Shown here: one piece after another, positions 8,440-16,666 of the stretch
How the letters are laid out: each line of letters opens with the position of its first letter
How positions within the stretch are numbered: the stretch's first letter is position 1
Assembly (NCBI GenBank): GCA_934456315.1
Contig: CAKSHG010000004.1
Location: forward strand, 1 to 35,012
From: an uncultured Oscillospiraceae bacterium
GTDB taxonomy: Bacteria > Bacillota > Clostridia > Oscillospirales > Ruminococcaceae
Direction: 5' to 3'
Length of the DNA stretch: 35,012 nucleotides
Program-made: the position numbers and the translations under genes
The notes under the pieces: model-generated
What the model was told of the DNA's origin: nothing
What the model saw: only the letters and a program-made list of their open reading frames with translations
Database searches by the model: none

Positions 8440-9573
8440 TTGAATAAATCAAGAACATACATAACGCTGAACCGCCCCTCCGAGTGGCAGCGCTGCCTGC
8501 TTGCCGGAATGGAGGCAAGCGCCGGGAGCGTGGTATCGTCGGGAGCGGCGGGCTGTACGATGATAACCGGCTCGCAGGATTCCACCGAGCACGGCTTCCT
8601 GTGGAGGAGCCTTGAGATATCGGCGAAAACCGGCGAAAACTCGATAATGCGCGTCAGCGCCTACGCCGCGGATTCCACGATAGTAAGCTCCGGCGGGCGC
8701 ACGTTCGAGCTTGACAGCCTGCTGCGCGACCCGACAGTGAGCGCAGAGGAGCGGCTGGAGCTGCTCGGCGGTCTTTTCAGACCGCTGTTCACCAACTGCG
8801 CCGACGGACTGGTGAACATGCGCGGCAGGTACATCTGGATACGCCTGGATATAATGCCGCTGGACGGTCAGCCGGTGAGCGTAGATAAAATAAAACTGCT
8901 TCTGAAAAGCGAAAGCATGATGGACTATCTTCCGGAGGTCTACCGCACGTCCGACGGCGAAAACGGCTTCATGTCGCGGTTCATGTCGATATTCGACAGC
9001 ATATTCTTCGATATGGACAGCCGTATCCTGCAGGCGAGAAGTTCGCTGGACTACCGCGTTGCGCAGGGAGAAATGCTGCGCTATCTCGCGGGGTGGGTGA
9101 CCGACGAGGACCCCGCGTACCTCGGCGACGAGGAGCTTCGCCGCAGGATACGCAGCGCCGCTGCGGAGTACCGCCTGACCGGCACGCGCCGGGGGCTTTC
9201 CGAGTGGATAGAGGGGGAATACGGCGTGAAGCCGAACATAATCGAGTATTTCAGCGTCCGCAGGCTTGCCGCCGAGGGAAAGGACCGGGAGGTCTACCGG
9301 CGGCTTTTCGGAAACGACCCGTACAAATTCTTCCTGCTGCTGCCGGAAAAGACCTTTGCGGACACCCGCGAGGCGAACCTTTTCACGGAGCGGCTGAAAA
9401 GGAGGATACCCGCCTGCACCGAGGCGGAGGTAGTGATACTGAAGCGTAACGTGATACTTGAGGACCACACATACCTCGGCGTGAACTCGGTGATAAGCGG
9501 CTGTGCCTGCGCGGAAACTGACTCGGGCAGGATAGCCGGGGATATTATACTAGGAGGAAGCAACGATGAATAA
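8440..9573 (+). CDS. gpI-like CIS tail/baseplate protein
   Basis: This is a 377-residue protein. The start is TTG 8440, placed 7 bases after GAGGGAG; no in-frame ATG has a comparable site. The central region has MDYLPEVYRTSDGENGFMSRF, then FDSIFFDMDSRI and a MLRYLAGWVTDEDPAYLG segment. It then runs through RRRIRSAAAEYRLTGTRRGL to WIEGEYGVKPNIIEY. This is the phage tail protein I / P2 gpI pattern, with its P-x-x-Y and R-G-T-x-x-G-L-x-x-x-x segments. These proteins occupy the wedge periphery where tail fibres attach. The first 170 residues are an extra N-terminal beta-domain. The last codons overlap the next gene. Confidence 0.85.
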   Translation: MNKSRTYITLNRPSEWQRCLLAGMEASAGSVVSSGAAGCTMITGSQDSTEHGFLWRSLEISAKTGENSIMRVSAYAADSTIVSSGGRTFELDSLLRDPTVSAEERLELLGGLFRPLFTNCADGLVNMRGRYIWIRLDIMPLDGQPVSVDKIKLLLKSESMMDYLPEVYRTSDGENGFMSRFMSIFDSIFFDMDSRILQARSSLDYRVAQGEMLRYLAGWVTDEDPAYLGDEELRRRIRSAAAEYRLTGTRRGLSEWIEGEYGVKPNIIEYFSVRRLAAEGKDREVYRRLFGNDPYKFFLLLPEKTFADTREANLFTERLKRRIPACTEAEVVILKRNVILEDHTYLGVNSVISGCACAETDSGRIAGDIILGGSNDE

Positions 9574-11383
9574 CAGCAATTTCTTCCCGCTTGAGAGAAA
9601 CCGGTATTTTTACGGGAAAATGCTCACGGCGCGGGATTTCGAAACCGAGCAGCGGTATTTCAACAACAAGCGCAGGCTGCTTAACAGGACGCTTTTCGGC
9701 GCCGGAGTGGTCTGCGGTCTTGGGGTCTGCCGCAACGACGATGTTTCCTTCTCGTTGGAAACCGGGCTGGCACTGGATTACATGGGGCGCGAGATATGCG
9801 TCAGCGCTCCGGTGATACGCAAGCTGCGCATGGTCGAGGGCTGCGAGAGCCTTGAGAAGTCCGACCGCGCCTACCTCTGCCTGCAATACGCCCAGGAGGA
9901 GCGCGAGCCTGTCAACAACATCGGCGCCGCAGACAGCGGGAGCGAGCAGTTCAACAAAATAGGCGAGGGCTACAGGCTGTATCTTTCCACCGATGAGCCG
10001 GACCTTTCCGAGATATACGGCGGCGCGGGGGTTAACAGCGTTTCCGTGGTGTACAGCTCCCACGGGCTGCGGATTGTGCGCGTGGTCCCGAAGCTGGCGG
10101 TTTCCGGGGACGAACTGACGGTGCGCTTCATCGTGATAAAGGGCGCAGACGCTCCGCAGGTGTCGTTCGCTTACTCGTTCAGCGCGGATTACTTCCGCTC
10201 CGGCGGGGAGGAGGCTTCGCGGCTTAGCTTCACCGAGGATCCCTCCCTCGGCGAGGACGTTTTCAATGTGGATTTCACACTGCACTGCGCTGAGGCGGCG
10301 GAGCTGTCAGTGCCGCTTCATAAGGACAGCGCGGAGCTTTCCGTGCAGATGGGCGACTTCGCCGACAAGACCCGGGTCAGCGCACCGGAGGTTTATCTCT
10401 GCCGCAGCGCGTCGGACTGCGCCCTCATGCGCGACACGAGAATGAGCACGCTGGAGCGGCACATCAGCGGCGAAAACACTCCCATCTACCTCGCAAAGGT
10501 CGACTGCATGAACATCGGTACCGGATTCATCATCAGGCACATCACGCCGCTGCCGTTCGGACAGCGGGTGGATATGCCGGAGGAGCGCCGGACGCAGACC
10601 GCGCAGCCGGTGATGGCGGCTGCCTCCGCATGTGCGGAAAGCCTGCTGAAGGGCGGCGTTTCCACCGATGTGGAAACGCTGGAATACTGGCAGAAGCCGC
10701 AGGTCACTGCGAGCTACAGCCGCCGGGACGACCGGCTGAATTTCAGGTTCGGGATACCGTCGGCGGAGGCGTATGACTACGCTACCTCATCCGGGGTGGC
10801 GGATATCCCGATATCCGGCGCGATACGCGTGAACGCAAAGTTCTTTTCGGAGGATATCCCGCATAATCTCGGCATAGGCGACGTAAGCATAAATGTTTCG
10901 GTGGAATACGACGATGACGGCGGACGGAAACTGCTTTTTGGTGACGGCGAGATTTTCTCCGGCAAGGGCGAGAAGAACGTGCCTAGGATACAGGCGGCGG
11001 CACTGCTAAGTCCGGAAAAGGGCACGTTCCGGATAGGGATACGGCTCTCTGATTACGTCGAGGGGCACAGCGTGAGGGTTCGCTGGTTCGCATACAAGCC
11101 TACCCGGGACACCGCGCAGTTCCGCAGCCGGGAGAATGTCGTTATTCGTATTTCGCCGGATATCCAGAAGCTGAAGCCGCTCGAGCGGGTGCGTTTCACG
11201 GCGGAGGTAGACGGCACGGACGACAAGTCGGTCACCTGGTCGGTCAGCGACCCGGAGGGCGGCAGCATAGACGACAACGGACTCTACCAGGCGCCCTCGG
11301 AGGAGGGGACGTATGAGGTGGTCGCGAGGAGCAACGCTGACGGCGAAACGCGCACCTCTGCGTTCGTGCTTGTCGGAGAGTGA
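9566..11383 (+). CDS. CIS-associated protein of unknown role with N-terminal FYGK motif and C-terminal Ig-like domain
   Basis: This is a 605-residue protein. ATG 9566 lies inside the end of the preceding gene, with AGGAGG 9 bases upstream. The first 80 residues hold a signature I know from other CIS and phage-like loci, where it has no established function: NRYFYGKMLTARDFETEQRY, LLNRTLFGAGVVCGL, and later LALDYMGREI. The middle is beta-rich without a recognised fold. Residues about 520-605 look like a bacterial Ig-like (Big2-type) domain: LKPLERVRFTAEVDG, VTWSVSDPEGGSID, GLYQAPSEEGTYEVVA. A surface-exposed decoration or fibre-like part of the particle fits the Ig domain and its place right after the gpI gene, but this is inference. 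Confidence 0.72.
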   Translation: MNNSNFFPLERNRYFYGKMLTARDFETEQRYFNNKRRLLNRTLFGAGVVCGLGVCRNDDVSFSLETGLALDYMGREICVSAPVIRKLRMVEGCESLEKSDRAYLCLQYAQEEREPVNNIGAADSGSEQFNKIGEGYRLYLSTDEPDLSEIYGGAGVNSVSVVYSSHGLRIVRVVPKLAVSGDELTVRFIVIKGADAPQVSFAYSFSADYFRSGGEEASRLSFTEDPSLGEDVFNVDFTLHCAEAAELSVPLHKDSAELSVQMGDFADKTRVSAPEVYLCRSASDCALMRDTRMSTLERHISGENTPIYLAKVDCMNIGTGFIIRHITPLPFGQRVDMPEERRTQTAQPVMAAASACAESLLKGGVSTDVETLEYWQKPQVTASYSRRDDRLNFRFGIPSAEAYDYATSSGVADIPISGAIRVNAKFFSEDIPHNLGIGDVSINVSVEYDDDGGRKLLFGDGEIFSGKGEKNVPRIQAAALLSPEKGTFRIGIRLSDYVEGHSVRVRWFAYKPTRDTAQFRSRENVVIRISPDIQKLKPLERVRFTAEVDGTDDKSVTWSVSDPEGGSIDDNGLYQAPSEEGTYEVVARSNADGETRTSAFVLVGE

Positions 11384-11406
11384 TTTCACATCGGGAGGGC
11401 TGCTGA

Positions 11407-12141
11407 ATGCAGGGACTTATCGACAGCGGAAAATACAAAGTCACGGAAGTGCTGCGTTCCCACAGCGGATTTGCGGCGGCGCTCTGTTCTGATGTAACGG
11501 TGAACGACGGAACGGTATGCATCGTGAACGAATACAGCAGCATGGCGTACATAAGGGAACTTCTGCCGCTGTTCTACGCGATGGACGGAAAGCGGCTCCG
11601 GGGTTCCCGGGGGCTGATAACGTCGGACGGGAGCTTTTCGGCGGTTTTCGTATATCGCAGCGGGATACCGTTTGCGGAGTATTTCGCGGCTCATTCCCGG
11701 GAGTACGACACGAACCTGAAGCTAGCCGACAGCCTGCTGTGCAGCGCCCTGGAGTTCGACCTTGCGGACGACCGCATTGCGGCGTGCGGGCTGACGGCGG
11801 AAAACGCGGCAGTTAACGCAGCGGAGCGGCAGGTGTATTTCAACATGCTGCTTGACCCCGACCGCACGGCGGGGGAGCGTTTCCGCACGAAACGGCTCGG
11901 GGAAATGCTTCGGCTGATGTTCCGCGCGGACAGGTACTTCCCCGACGAGATAGCGGGATTCATCGAAAAGATGTGCTCGGGAAGCTTCCCGACCTGCACG
12001 GCGGCGTATTCCGCCTGGAGGGAGATACAGCCCGCAGCGCAGAAGACCCGGGAAACATACCTGAAGGAGAGCCTGGCAAAGTACCTTGGCAGACGCATGC
12101 GCGGAAGTATAAAAAAGCGCCGCAGGAGAACCGGTGCATAG
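11407..12141 (+). CDS. Kinase-like protein lacking catalytic residues (pseudokinase candidate)
   Basis: This is a 244-residue protein with no signal peptide. Its layout follows a protein kinase. An N-lobe has GKYKVTEVLRSHSGFAAALC, then a VNDGTVCIVNEY strand, a helix AYIRELLPLFYAM, and SAVFVYRSG at the hinge. The segment C127-G-L-T-A-E-N133 followed by QVYFNMLLD stands where kinases carry HRDLKPEN and DFG. The catalytic Asp is replaced by Gly, and the Lys two places on by Thr; only the Asn is kept. No clear ATP-anchoring Lys or glycine-rich loop is visible. The C-terminal helices end in a strongly basic tail (RRMRGSIKKRRRRTGA) suited to binding nucleic acid, acidic lipid or a partner. It could be a scaffold or ligand-binding regulator of the particle. 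The kinase relation is my reading by eye and needs a profile search. Confidence 0.5.
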   Translation: MQGLIDSGKYKVTEVLRSHSGFAAALCSDVTVNDGTVCIVNEYSSMAYIRELLPLFYAMDGKRLRGSRGLITSDGSFSAVFVYRSGIPFAEYFAAHSREYDTNLKLADSLLCSALEFDLADDRIAACGLTAENAAVNAAERQVYFNMLLDPDRTAGERFRTKRLGEMLRLMFRADRYFPDEIAGFIEKMCSGSFPTCTAAYSAWREIQPAAQKTRETYLKESLAKYLGRRMRGSIKKRRRRTGA

Positions 12142-12169
12142 ACCCATTCAGAAAACGGAGGAATGTTAC

Positions 12170-14905
12170 ATGGCGAAAAAGGTGATCAGCTTCATCGTTA
12201 TATTGCTGGTGTTCTGTACAGCCGGGGCTGCGGTCGTTATAGGGACTTCCAATTTCGGACTGGGTTACGGGGGACTTGCGGAGCGGGCAGTAAGTTCGGC
12301 GTACGCCCTTGACCGCGCCGGGGACATCTATTATATCAGCAGCAGCAGCTCCGGAAAGGAGCTGGTGTGCGTTGATTCCGCCGGGAAGCGCCTTTTCGAG
12401 AAGAAGCTGGACCCTGCGGTGTTCGGTGAAACGTTCACCGTTTCCGGGATATATGTGGAGCACGACAAGGGAGTGTACCTCACGGTATACGACTACGACC
12501 CGCAGACGCTGTTTATCAGCAGTGCTTCCGTGCACAGCTTCTACGAGGACGGCACATACGCGGGGGAGGTCTTTTCGCAGGACGTTTCCTGCCTGATGAA
12601 CGCGCGGACCGTTCTTATATCCTCCTTCAGCGAGGACGACAACGCGGTGTACTTCGCCCTGCTGAATAACGGAGAGGCGGAGGTTTTCACCGCGCTGAAA
12701 AACAATTCCGAGCCGGTGTCGAAAATAGCGGGCTATACGCTTCCGGATACGGAGATCTACGGCGCGTACACATTCGCGGACGGCAGCGTAGTGCTCGGAC
12801 ATAACGGAGGGCTGACGGTGCTTGGAAGCTCCGGGGAGCGCCAGCTGGGCGTCCCGGCGGGAAATCCGGTATTCGACCGCTTCTGGAATGGTATCGACCT
12901 CGCATACATGATGGATTCCGCGACCGGGAACATCTACACGCTGTCAAAGGATCTGTCGATGTCGGCGGCGCTTTCGGGGAATCGTATCATCAACGCGGAG
13001 GAAGCCCTTACCACTGCGGACCTAAGCGATATTTCCGTGGGAATAACGGGCAACATATTCGGAACGATACGCGGCGAAACGGCGCAGCTGTATTACGGCA
13101 GCTTTTCGGTCATGTCGCGGCTTTACACGGACGACGTGGACCGCGGCGCACAGATAAACTCGATACTGGCTCTGGCAGCTGCGGCGGCAGCCGTGATACT
13201 GCTCACGGTGCTGACCTGGGACCTGTATGTCAGCATTCTGAAAATGCACCTGTCGATACTCCTGCGCCAGTCGCTGCTGATGATACTGCTTATATTCATG
13301 GTGCTGTATTCGCTGTCGAATCTGATAATCATTCCGCAGGTCGGGAATATCGTCACGGCGAATTACAGCCACGAAGCGCAGCTGATAGCCAACAGCTTCG
13401 GCGACCTGATGAGCGGAACGCTGAACGAAGCTCCGCAGTACAGCGAGTACGAACGCCTGTTCGCCGCGTGCGGGGAAGCCGCTGCGGCGGCTGATCCGGA
13501 CAACGGATTCAGCGGCGACGACGAGAAACCGCAGGTACATCTCCTGAAGCGGAACGGCTCCAGGATAGAGATAGTCGCGTCGACCGAGCTGTACCCTGCC
13601 GGAACGCCCGCAGACCGCCTGATGTACGGCATGAACCTCACCCGGACGGCGGCTGAAATGACCGGCCGGGAGGTGTTCGTCACAGCGGGGGGAACGGACG
13701 GCGACAAGCTGTTCCTTATCCGCAGCACGGAGCTTCCGATGACGGCTGACGACGTTTTCCTGGTGGTAGGGATCCGCACGAGCGGGCTTTCCGGCGCGGT
13801 CGAGGATATCCAGCGCATGATAAACCTGTTCCTGGTGGGCGGCGGAGTAGTTCTGGTGCTGATATTCGTTATCATCGAGAACATCACCGCCGGAGCGGTG
13901 CGCAGGCTGAAAAAGTCAGTGGACCGCATTGCCGGAGGGGAGTACGACGCTCCCATTGATATCCGCACCGGCGACGAGGTAGAGGAGCTGTCGAAGTCGG
14001 TGAAGGCGCTTTCCTGCCATATCATCGAGAAAACCACCAGCCTTGAGCGGCTGAATAATTCCTATTACAGGTTCGTTCCGCTTAGCTTCCTTAAAAACCT
14101 CGGCGAAACGCAGATCGAGCGCGTGAGCAAGTCGCTGCATTCCAAGCGGCGCATGGCTGTGCTGGTGCTGCGGTTCACGCTTTCCGACACGGACAGCATG
14201 ATGGAGTCGCGGGATATATTCGAGAGCATAAACGGCGTATTCGAGCAGATGATCCCTCTCATCGGCGAGTACAACGGCACGGCATACAATTTCCTGTACA
14301 ACGGGTTGAGCGCGATATTCAACGGTGCCGACGACGCGGTGCGCGCTGCGATACGCATACGCGAATCCATGGCGGCGTACAACGAAGTGAGCCGGAAGAA
14401 AGGCAGGCGCTCCGCCGATGTCCGGATAGTGATAAGCGAGGGGGACGTCCTGCTGGGCTTCATCGGCGACGAAAAGCGCATGGAGCCTGCGGCGGTTTCC
14501 GGAATGATCACCGAGGCGGAGGAGATAGAGAAGATATGCGGCGAGAGCGCACTCTACATAGTCTGCACCGGGGAGGCGTACCGGACGCTCCCGCAGGGCA
14601 GGTACCGCAGCCGCCGGATAGGGGAATACACCGCGCCGGGCGTTTGCGCGGAGCTGTACGACATTTTCGACAGCGACCCATTCTCGATGATCAAGCTGAA
14701 AGAGCGGTTCAGCGCTGAATTCGCACAGGCGGTTTCGCTGTTTGAGGGCGGCGACATGACTGCGGCGCGCACGCACTTCATGAACATCGTGAAATACGCT
14801 CCGGACGACGGCGCCGCCAGGAATTACCTTTACCTTGCGGAGCACAGCATAACCTCCGGCTCCCGCAGGCTGACCTATCGTATCTACGATGGAAGCGAGC
14901 AGTGA
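12170..14905 (+). CDS. Membrane receptor: propeller-like sensor, HAMP, degenerate class III cyclase domain, TPR-like tail
   Basis: This is a 911-residue protein. ATG 12170 has ACGGAGG 7-8 bases upstream, so I prefer it to ATG 12134. TM1 lies at about 5-24. An external domain of repeated short beta segments follows (ALDRAGDIYYIS, KELVCVDSAGKRLF), consistent with a beta-propeller. There are then TMs near 329-350 and 366-388, a second external region (about 392-545), TM near 550-572, and HAMP at about 574-625 (RLKKSVDRIAGGEYDAPI, TGDEVEEL). The cyclase-like domain spans about 640-830, with FVPLSFLKNLGE and LGFIGDEKRMEPAAVS. Both metal-binding Asp positions are lost: VLVLRF instead of VLFSDI, and LYNGLSAIF instead of IGDAIMALF. 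The C-terminus (AQAVSLFEGGDMTAARTHF) is TPR-like. It probably senses an external signal and passes it on by protein contact, not by cyclic nucleotide. Confidence 0.75.
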   Translation: MAKKVISFIVILLVFCTAGAAVVIGTSNFGLGYGGLAERAVSSAYALDRAGDIYYISSSSSGKELVCVDSAGKRLFEKKLDPAVFGETFTVSGIYVEHDKGVYLTVYDYDPQTLFISSASVHSFYEDGTYAGEVFSQDVSCLMNARTVLISSFSEDDNAVYFALLNNGEAEVFTALKNNSEPVSKIAGYTLPDTEIYGAYTFADGSVVLGHNGGLTVLGSSGERQLGVPAGNPVFDRFWNGIDLAYMMDSATGNIYTLSKDLSMSAALSGNRIINAEEALTTADLSDISVGITGNIFGTIRGETAQLYYGSFSVMSRLYTDDVDRGAQINSILALAAAAAAVILLTVLTWDLYVSILKMHLSILLRQSLLMILLIFMVLYSLSNLIIIPQVGNIVTANYSHEAQLIANSFGDLMSGTLNEAPQYSEYERLFAACGEAAAAADPDNGFSGDDEKPQVHLLKRNGSRIEIVASTELYPAGTPADRLMYGMNLTRTAAEMTGREVFVTAGGTDGDKLFLIRSTELPMTADDVFLVVGIRTSGLSGAVEDIQRMINLFLVGGGVVLVLIFVIIENITAGAVRRLKKSVDRIAGGEYDAPIDIRTGDEVEELSKSVKALSCHIIEKTTSLERLNNSYYRFVPLSFLKNLGETQIERVSKSLHSKRRMAVLVLRFTLSDTDSMMESRDIFESINGVFEQMIPLIGEYNGTAYNFLYNGLSAIFNGADDAVRAAIRIRESMAAYNEVSRKKGRRSADVRIVISEGDVLLGFIGDEKRMEPAAVSGMITEAEEIEKICGESALYIVCTGEAYRTLPQGRYRSRRIGEYTAPGVCAELYDIFDSDPFSMIKLKERFSAEFAQAVSLFEGGDMTAARTHFMNIVKYAPDDGAARNYLYLAEHSITSGSRRLTYRIYDGSEQ

Positions 14906-14935
14906 CAACTATCCCTGTATGGAAGGAAATGACGC

Positions 14936-16666
14936 ATGATAAAGAAGATATCCAGCGGCATAGCGCTGACGCTGCGCGTGCTGAAAAACGCACTGCTGCG
15001 CCCGTTCCGGGTCATCTACAGCAAGGTGAACTACCTTTTCAGCGCGGGACGCGTTGCGACTGCGATACCCGGAGCCGTGAAGAAGCTCCCGAAAATCGCG
15101 AAGCGCAAGCCCGAAAAGCGCGAGGATTACTTCGACTGGGGCAGCATATACGTTGCAAAATCGCTGGTGCTGCTGATAGCGGTGCTGCTGGTGGCGATAC
15201 CACTGGTGTATATATTCCTGCTGCACCCGCTGTTCACGAGCTGGTGGTGGGTCAGGGATTTTCAGGAAAAGGACGCTGCGCTGGGAAGCTATTCCGGCAG
15301 GGTGCGGATATATTACGGCGAGCAGCCCGGCGACCTTAAATTCGAGGGTCGGCTGAAGGACGGGAAATACACGGAGTACGGCGAGGAATACTGGGAAAAC
15401 GGCAGGAACAAGTACGCCGGGGATTACGCCGACGGACAGTACAGCGGCAGCGGGATACTCTATGCCGGGGACGGCGCCGTGCTGTACCGCGGGGAATTCG
15501 CGGACGGGAAATATAACGGCTCCGGCGAGCTGTCCGAAAACGGCGTGACGCTAAGCGGCGAGTTCAGAAACGGAGTGCTCCAGGGAGCCGGGACCATCAC
15601 CCGGGACGGCGTGACGCTGTTCGCCGGAGATTTCGTGGACGGCGCGGCGGAAGGCTCCGGCAAGGAAAACTACGACGACGGCGCGATACATTACAGCGGC
15701 AGCTTCAGCGCGGGAGACCCGCACGGAGAGGCCCTGGAGTACTACCCGGACGGTACGCTGAAATACAACGGCAGATTCACCGCCGGAAAATACAACGGCG
15801 AGGGCACGCTCTACGCGGAGGACGGGACCAAGCTGTACAGCGGCGGCTTCGAGATGGGGAAATATTCCGGAACCGGAACGCTGTACCGTGACGGCGAGCG
15901 GCTGTACTCCGGCGAATTCGAGCAGGGGATATACAGCGGAAGCGGAACGCTCTATTCCGCCGACGGTACCGTAACGACGGGAACATTCCGCGACGGCGGA
16001 ATAACCGGCGCAGCGGTCAGGACCTATCCGAACGGAATGAAATACGAGGGCTGCTTCGCCGGGGAACTCCCGGAGGGAGCCGGAACGCTGACCGACGCAG
16101 CGGGGAACACGGTGTATTCCGGGCAGTTCGAGGGCGGCAGCATAGCCTACAGCGCGATAGTTGGTCAGGAAGCCTCCGCAGTCGCGGATTCGTTCCCGGA
16201 CGCGGTCAGGACTGTGACGGAGGACGGATTCCTGCTCACGGCGAGCGGAGTGGTGCTGGAGTGCAGCTTTGCGAGCGGGGATTCCCCGGCGGCGGTGCGC
16301 GCCGTGTACGCGCTCCCGATAGGCGGCGCGGAGGTGAGGATAACCTCCGCAGAGGATATCCCGGCGGAAGGCGCGTTCGAAACTGCCGCCGCGCTCCCCG
16401 GAGCAGCGGAAATGCTGGGAGTGCAGGCGTCAGACGTGAAGTGCTGGACCGCCGTGAAAGACGGACTGATCCGCTGCTGGTGGACCTCCCCGGACGGTAC
16501 GCTGATTCTTGAGTCAGCCAGCGCGGAAAATTCGCAGAATGCTCCCGCGCAGGAGAATACAGAAAGCGCTGCAAACGCTGACATAGCAAGGCTTTTCGAG
16601 GACATCGGGCTTGACGTCAGGGATTTCGAAAGCCTGGGATTCCAGGGGGTGGACGATGAAACGTAG
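14936..16666 (+). CDS. Membrane-anchored MORN-repeat protein
   Basis: This is a 576-residue protein with GGAAGG before ATG 14936. Residues 1-70 are rich in Lys/Arg (VKKLPKIAKRKPEKR), so probably cytoplasmic. A single TM follows at about 74-97 (SLVLLIAVLLVAIPLVYIFLL). From about 120 to 410 there are roughly 11-12 MORN-type repeats of about 22 residues, with the core Y-x-G-x-F-x-D-G-K-Y-x-G-x-G-x-L-Y (for example RGEFADGKYNGSGEL and YSGEFEQGIYSGSGTLY). By the positive-inside rule the repeats face outward. The last 160 residues are a separate domain ending in an Asp/Glu-rich helix. MORN repeats usually mediate protein, lipid or wall contacts, and anchoring the particle to membrane or wall is a reasonable role. 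The stop overlaps the next start by 11 bases. Confidence 0.82.
   Translation: MIKKISSGIALTLRVLKNALLRPFRVIYSKVNYLFSAGRVATAIPGAVKKLPKIAKRKPEKREDYFDWGSIYVAKSLVLLIAVLLVAIPLVYIFLLHPLFTSWWWVRDFQEKDAALGSYSGRVRIYYGEQPGDLKFEGRLKDGKYTEYGEEYWENGRNKYAGDYADGQYSGSGILYAGDGAVLYRGEFADGKYNGSGELSENGVTLSGEFRNGVLQGAGTITRDGVTLFAGDFVDGAAEGSGKENYDDGAIHYSGSFSAGDPHGEALEYYPDGTLKYNGRFTAGKYNGEGTLYAEDGTKLYSGGFEMGKYSGTGTLYRDGERLYSGEFEQGIYSGSGTLYSADGTVTTGTFRDGGITGAAVRTYPNGMKYEGCFAGELPEGAGTLTDAAGNTVYSGQFEGGSIAYSAIVGQEASAVADSFPDAVRTVTEDGFLLTASGVVLECSFASGDSPAAVRAVYALPIGGAEVRITSAEDIPAEGAFETAAALPGAAEMLGVQASDVKCWTAVKDGLIRCWWTSPDGTLILESASAENSQNAPAQENTESAANADIARLFEDIGLDVRDFESLGFQGVDDET

Noticed and set aside
6575..8518. A 647-codon open frame on the - strand across the second wedge gene
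   Set aside because: It is a shadow of the GC-rich wedge gene on the + strand: low-complexity His/Arg/Ala-rich translation, no ribosome site, no family motifs. The same holds for the long - strand frames at 2079-3254, 8449-9468, 13916-14908, 21527-22807, 22581-23795, 24204-25166 and 25240-26766.
15300..16150. Repetitive DNA in the MORN gene that could be mistaken for a CRISPR or tandem repeat array
   Set aside because: The repeat is at protein level (about 22 residues), with drifted codons and no constant repeat/variable spacer pattern.
16611..16655. Upstream ATG for the coiled-coil secreted protein
   Set aside because: It would put 15 polar residues before a clear signal peptide and has a poor ribosome site; ATG 16656 fits both.
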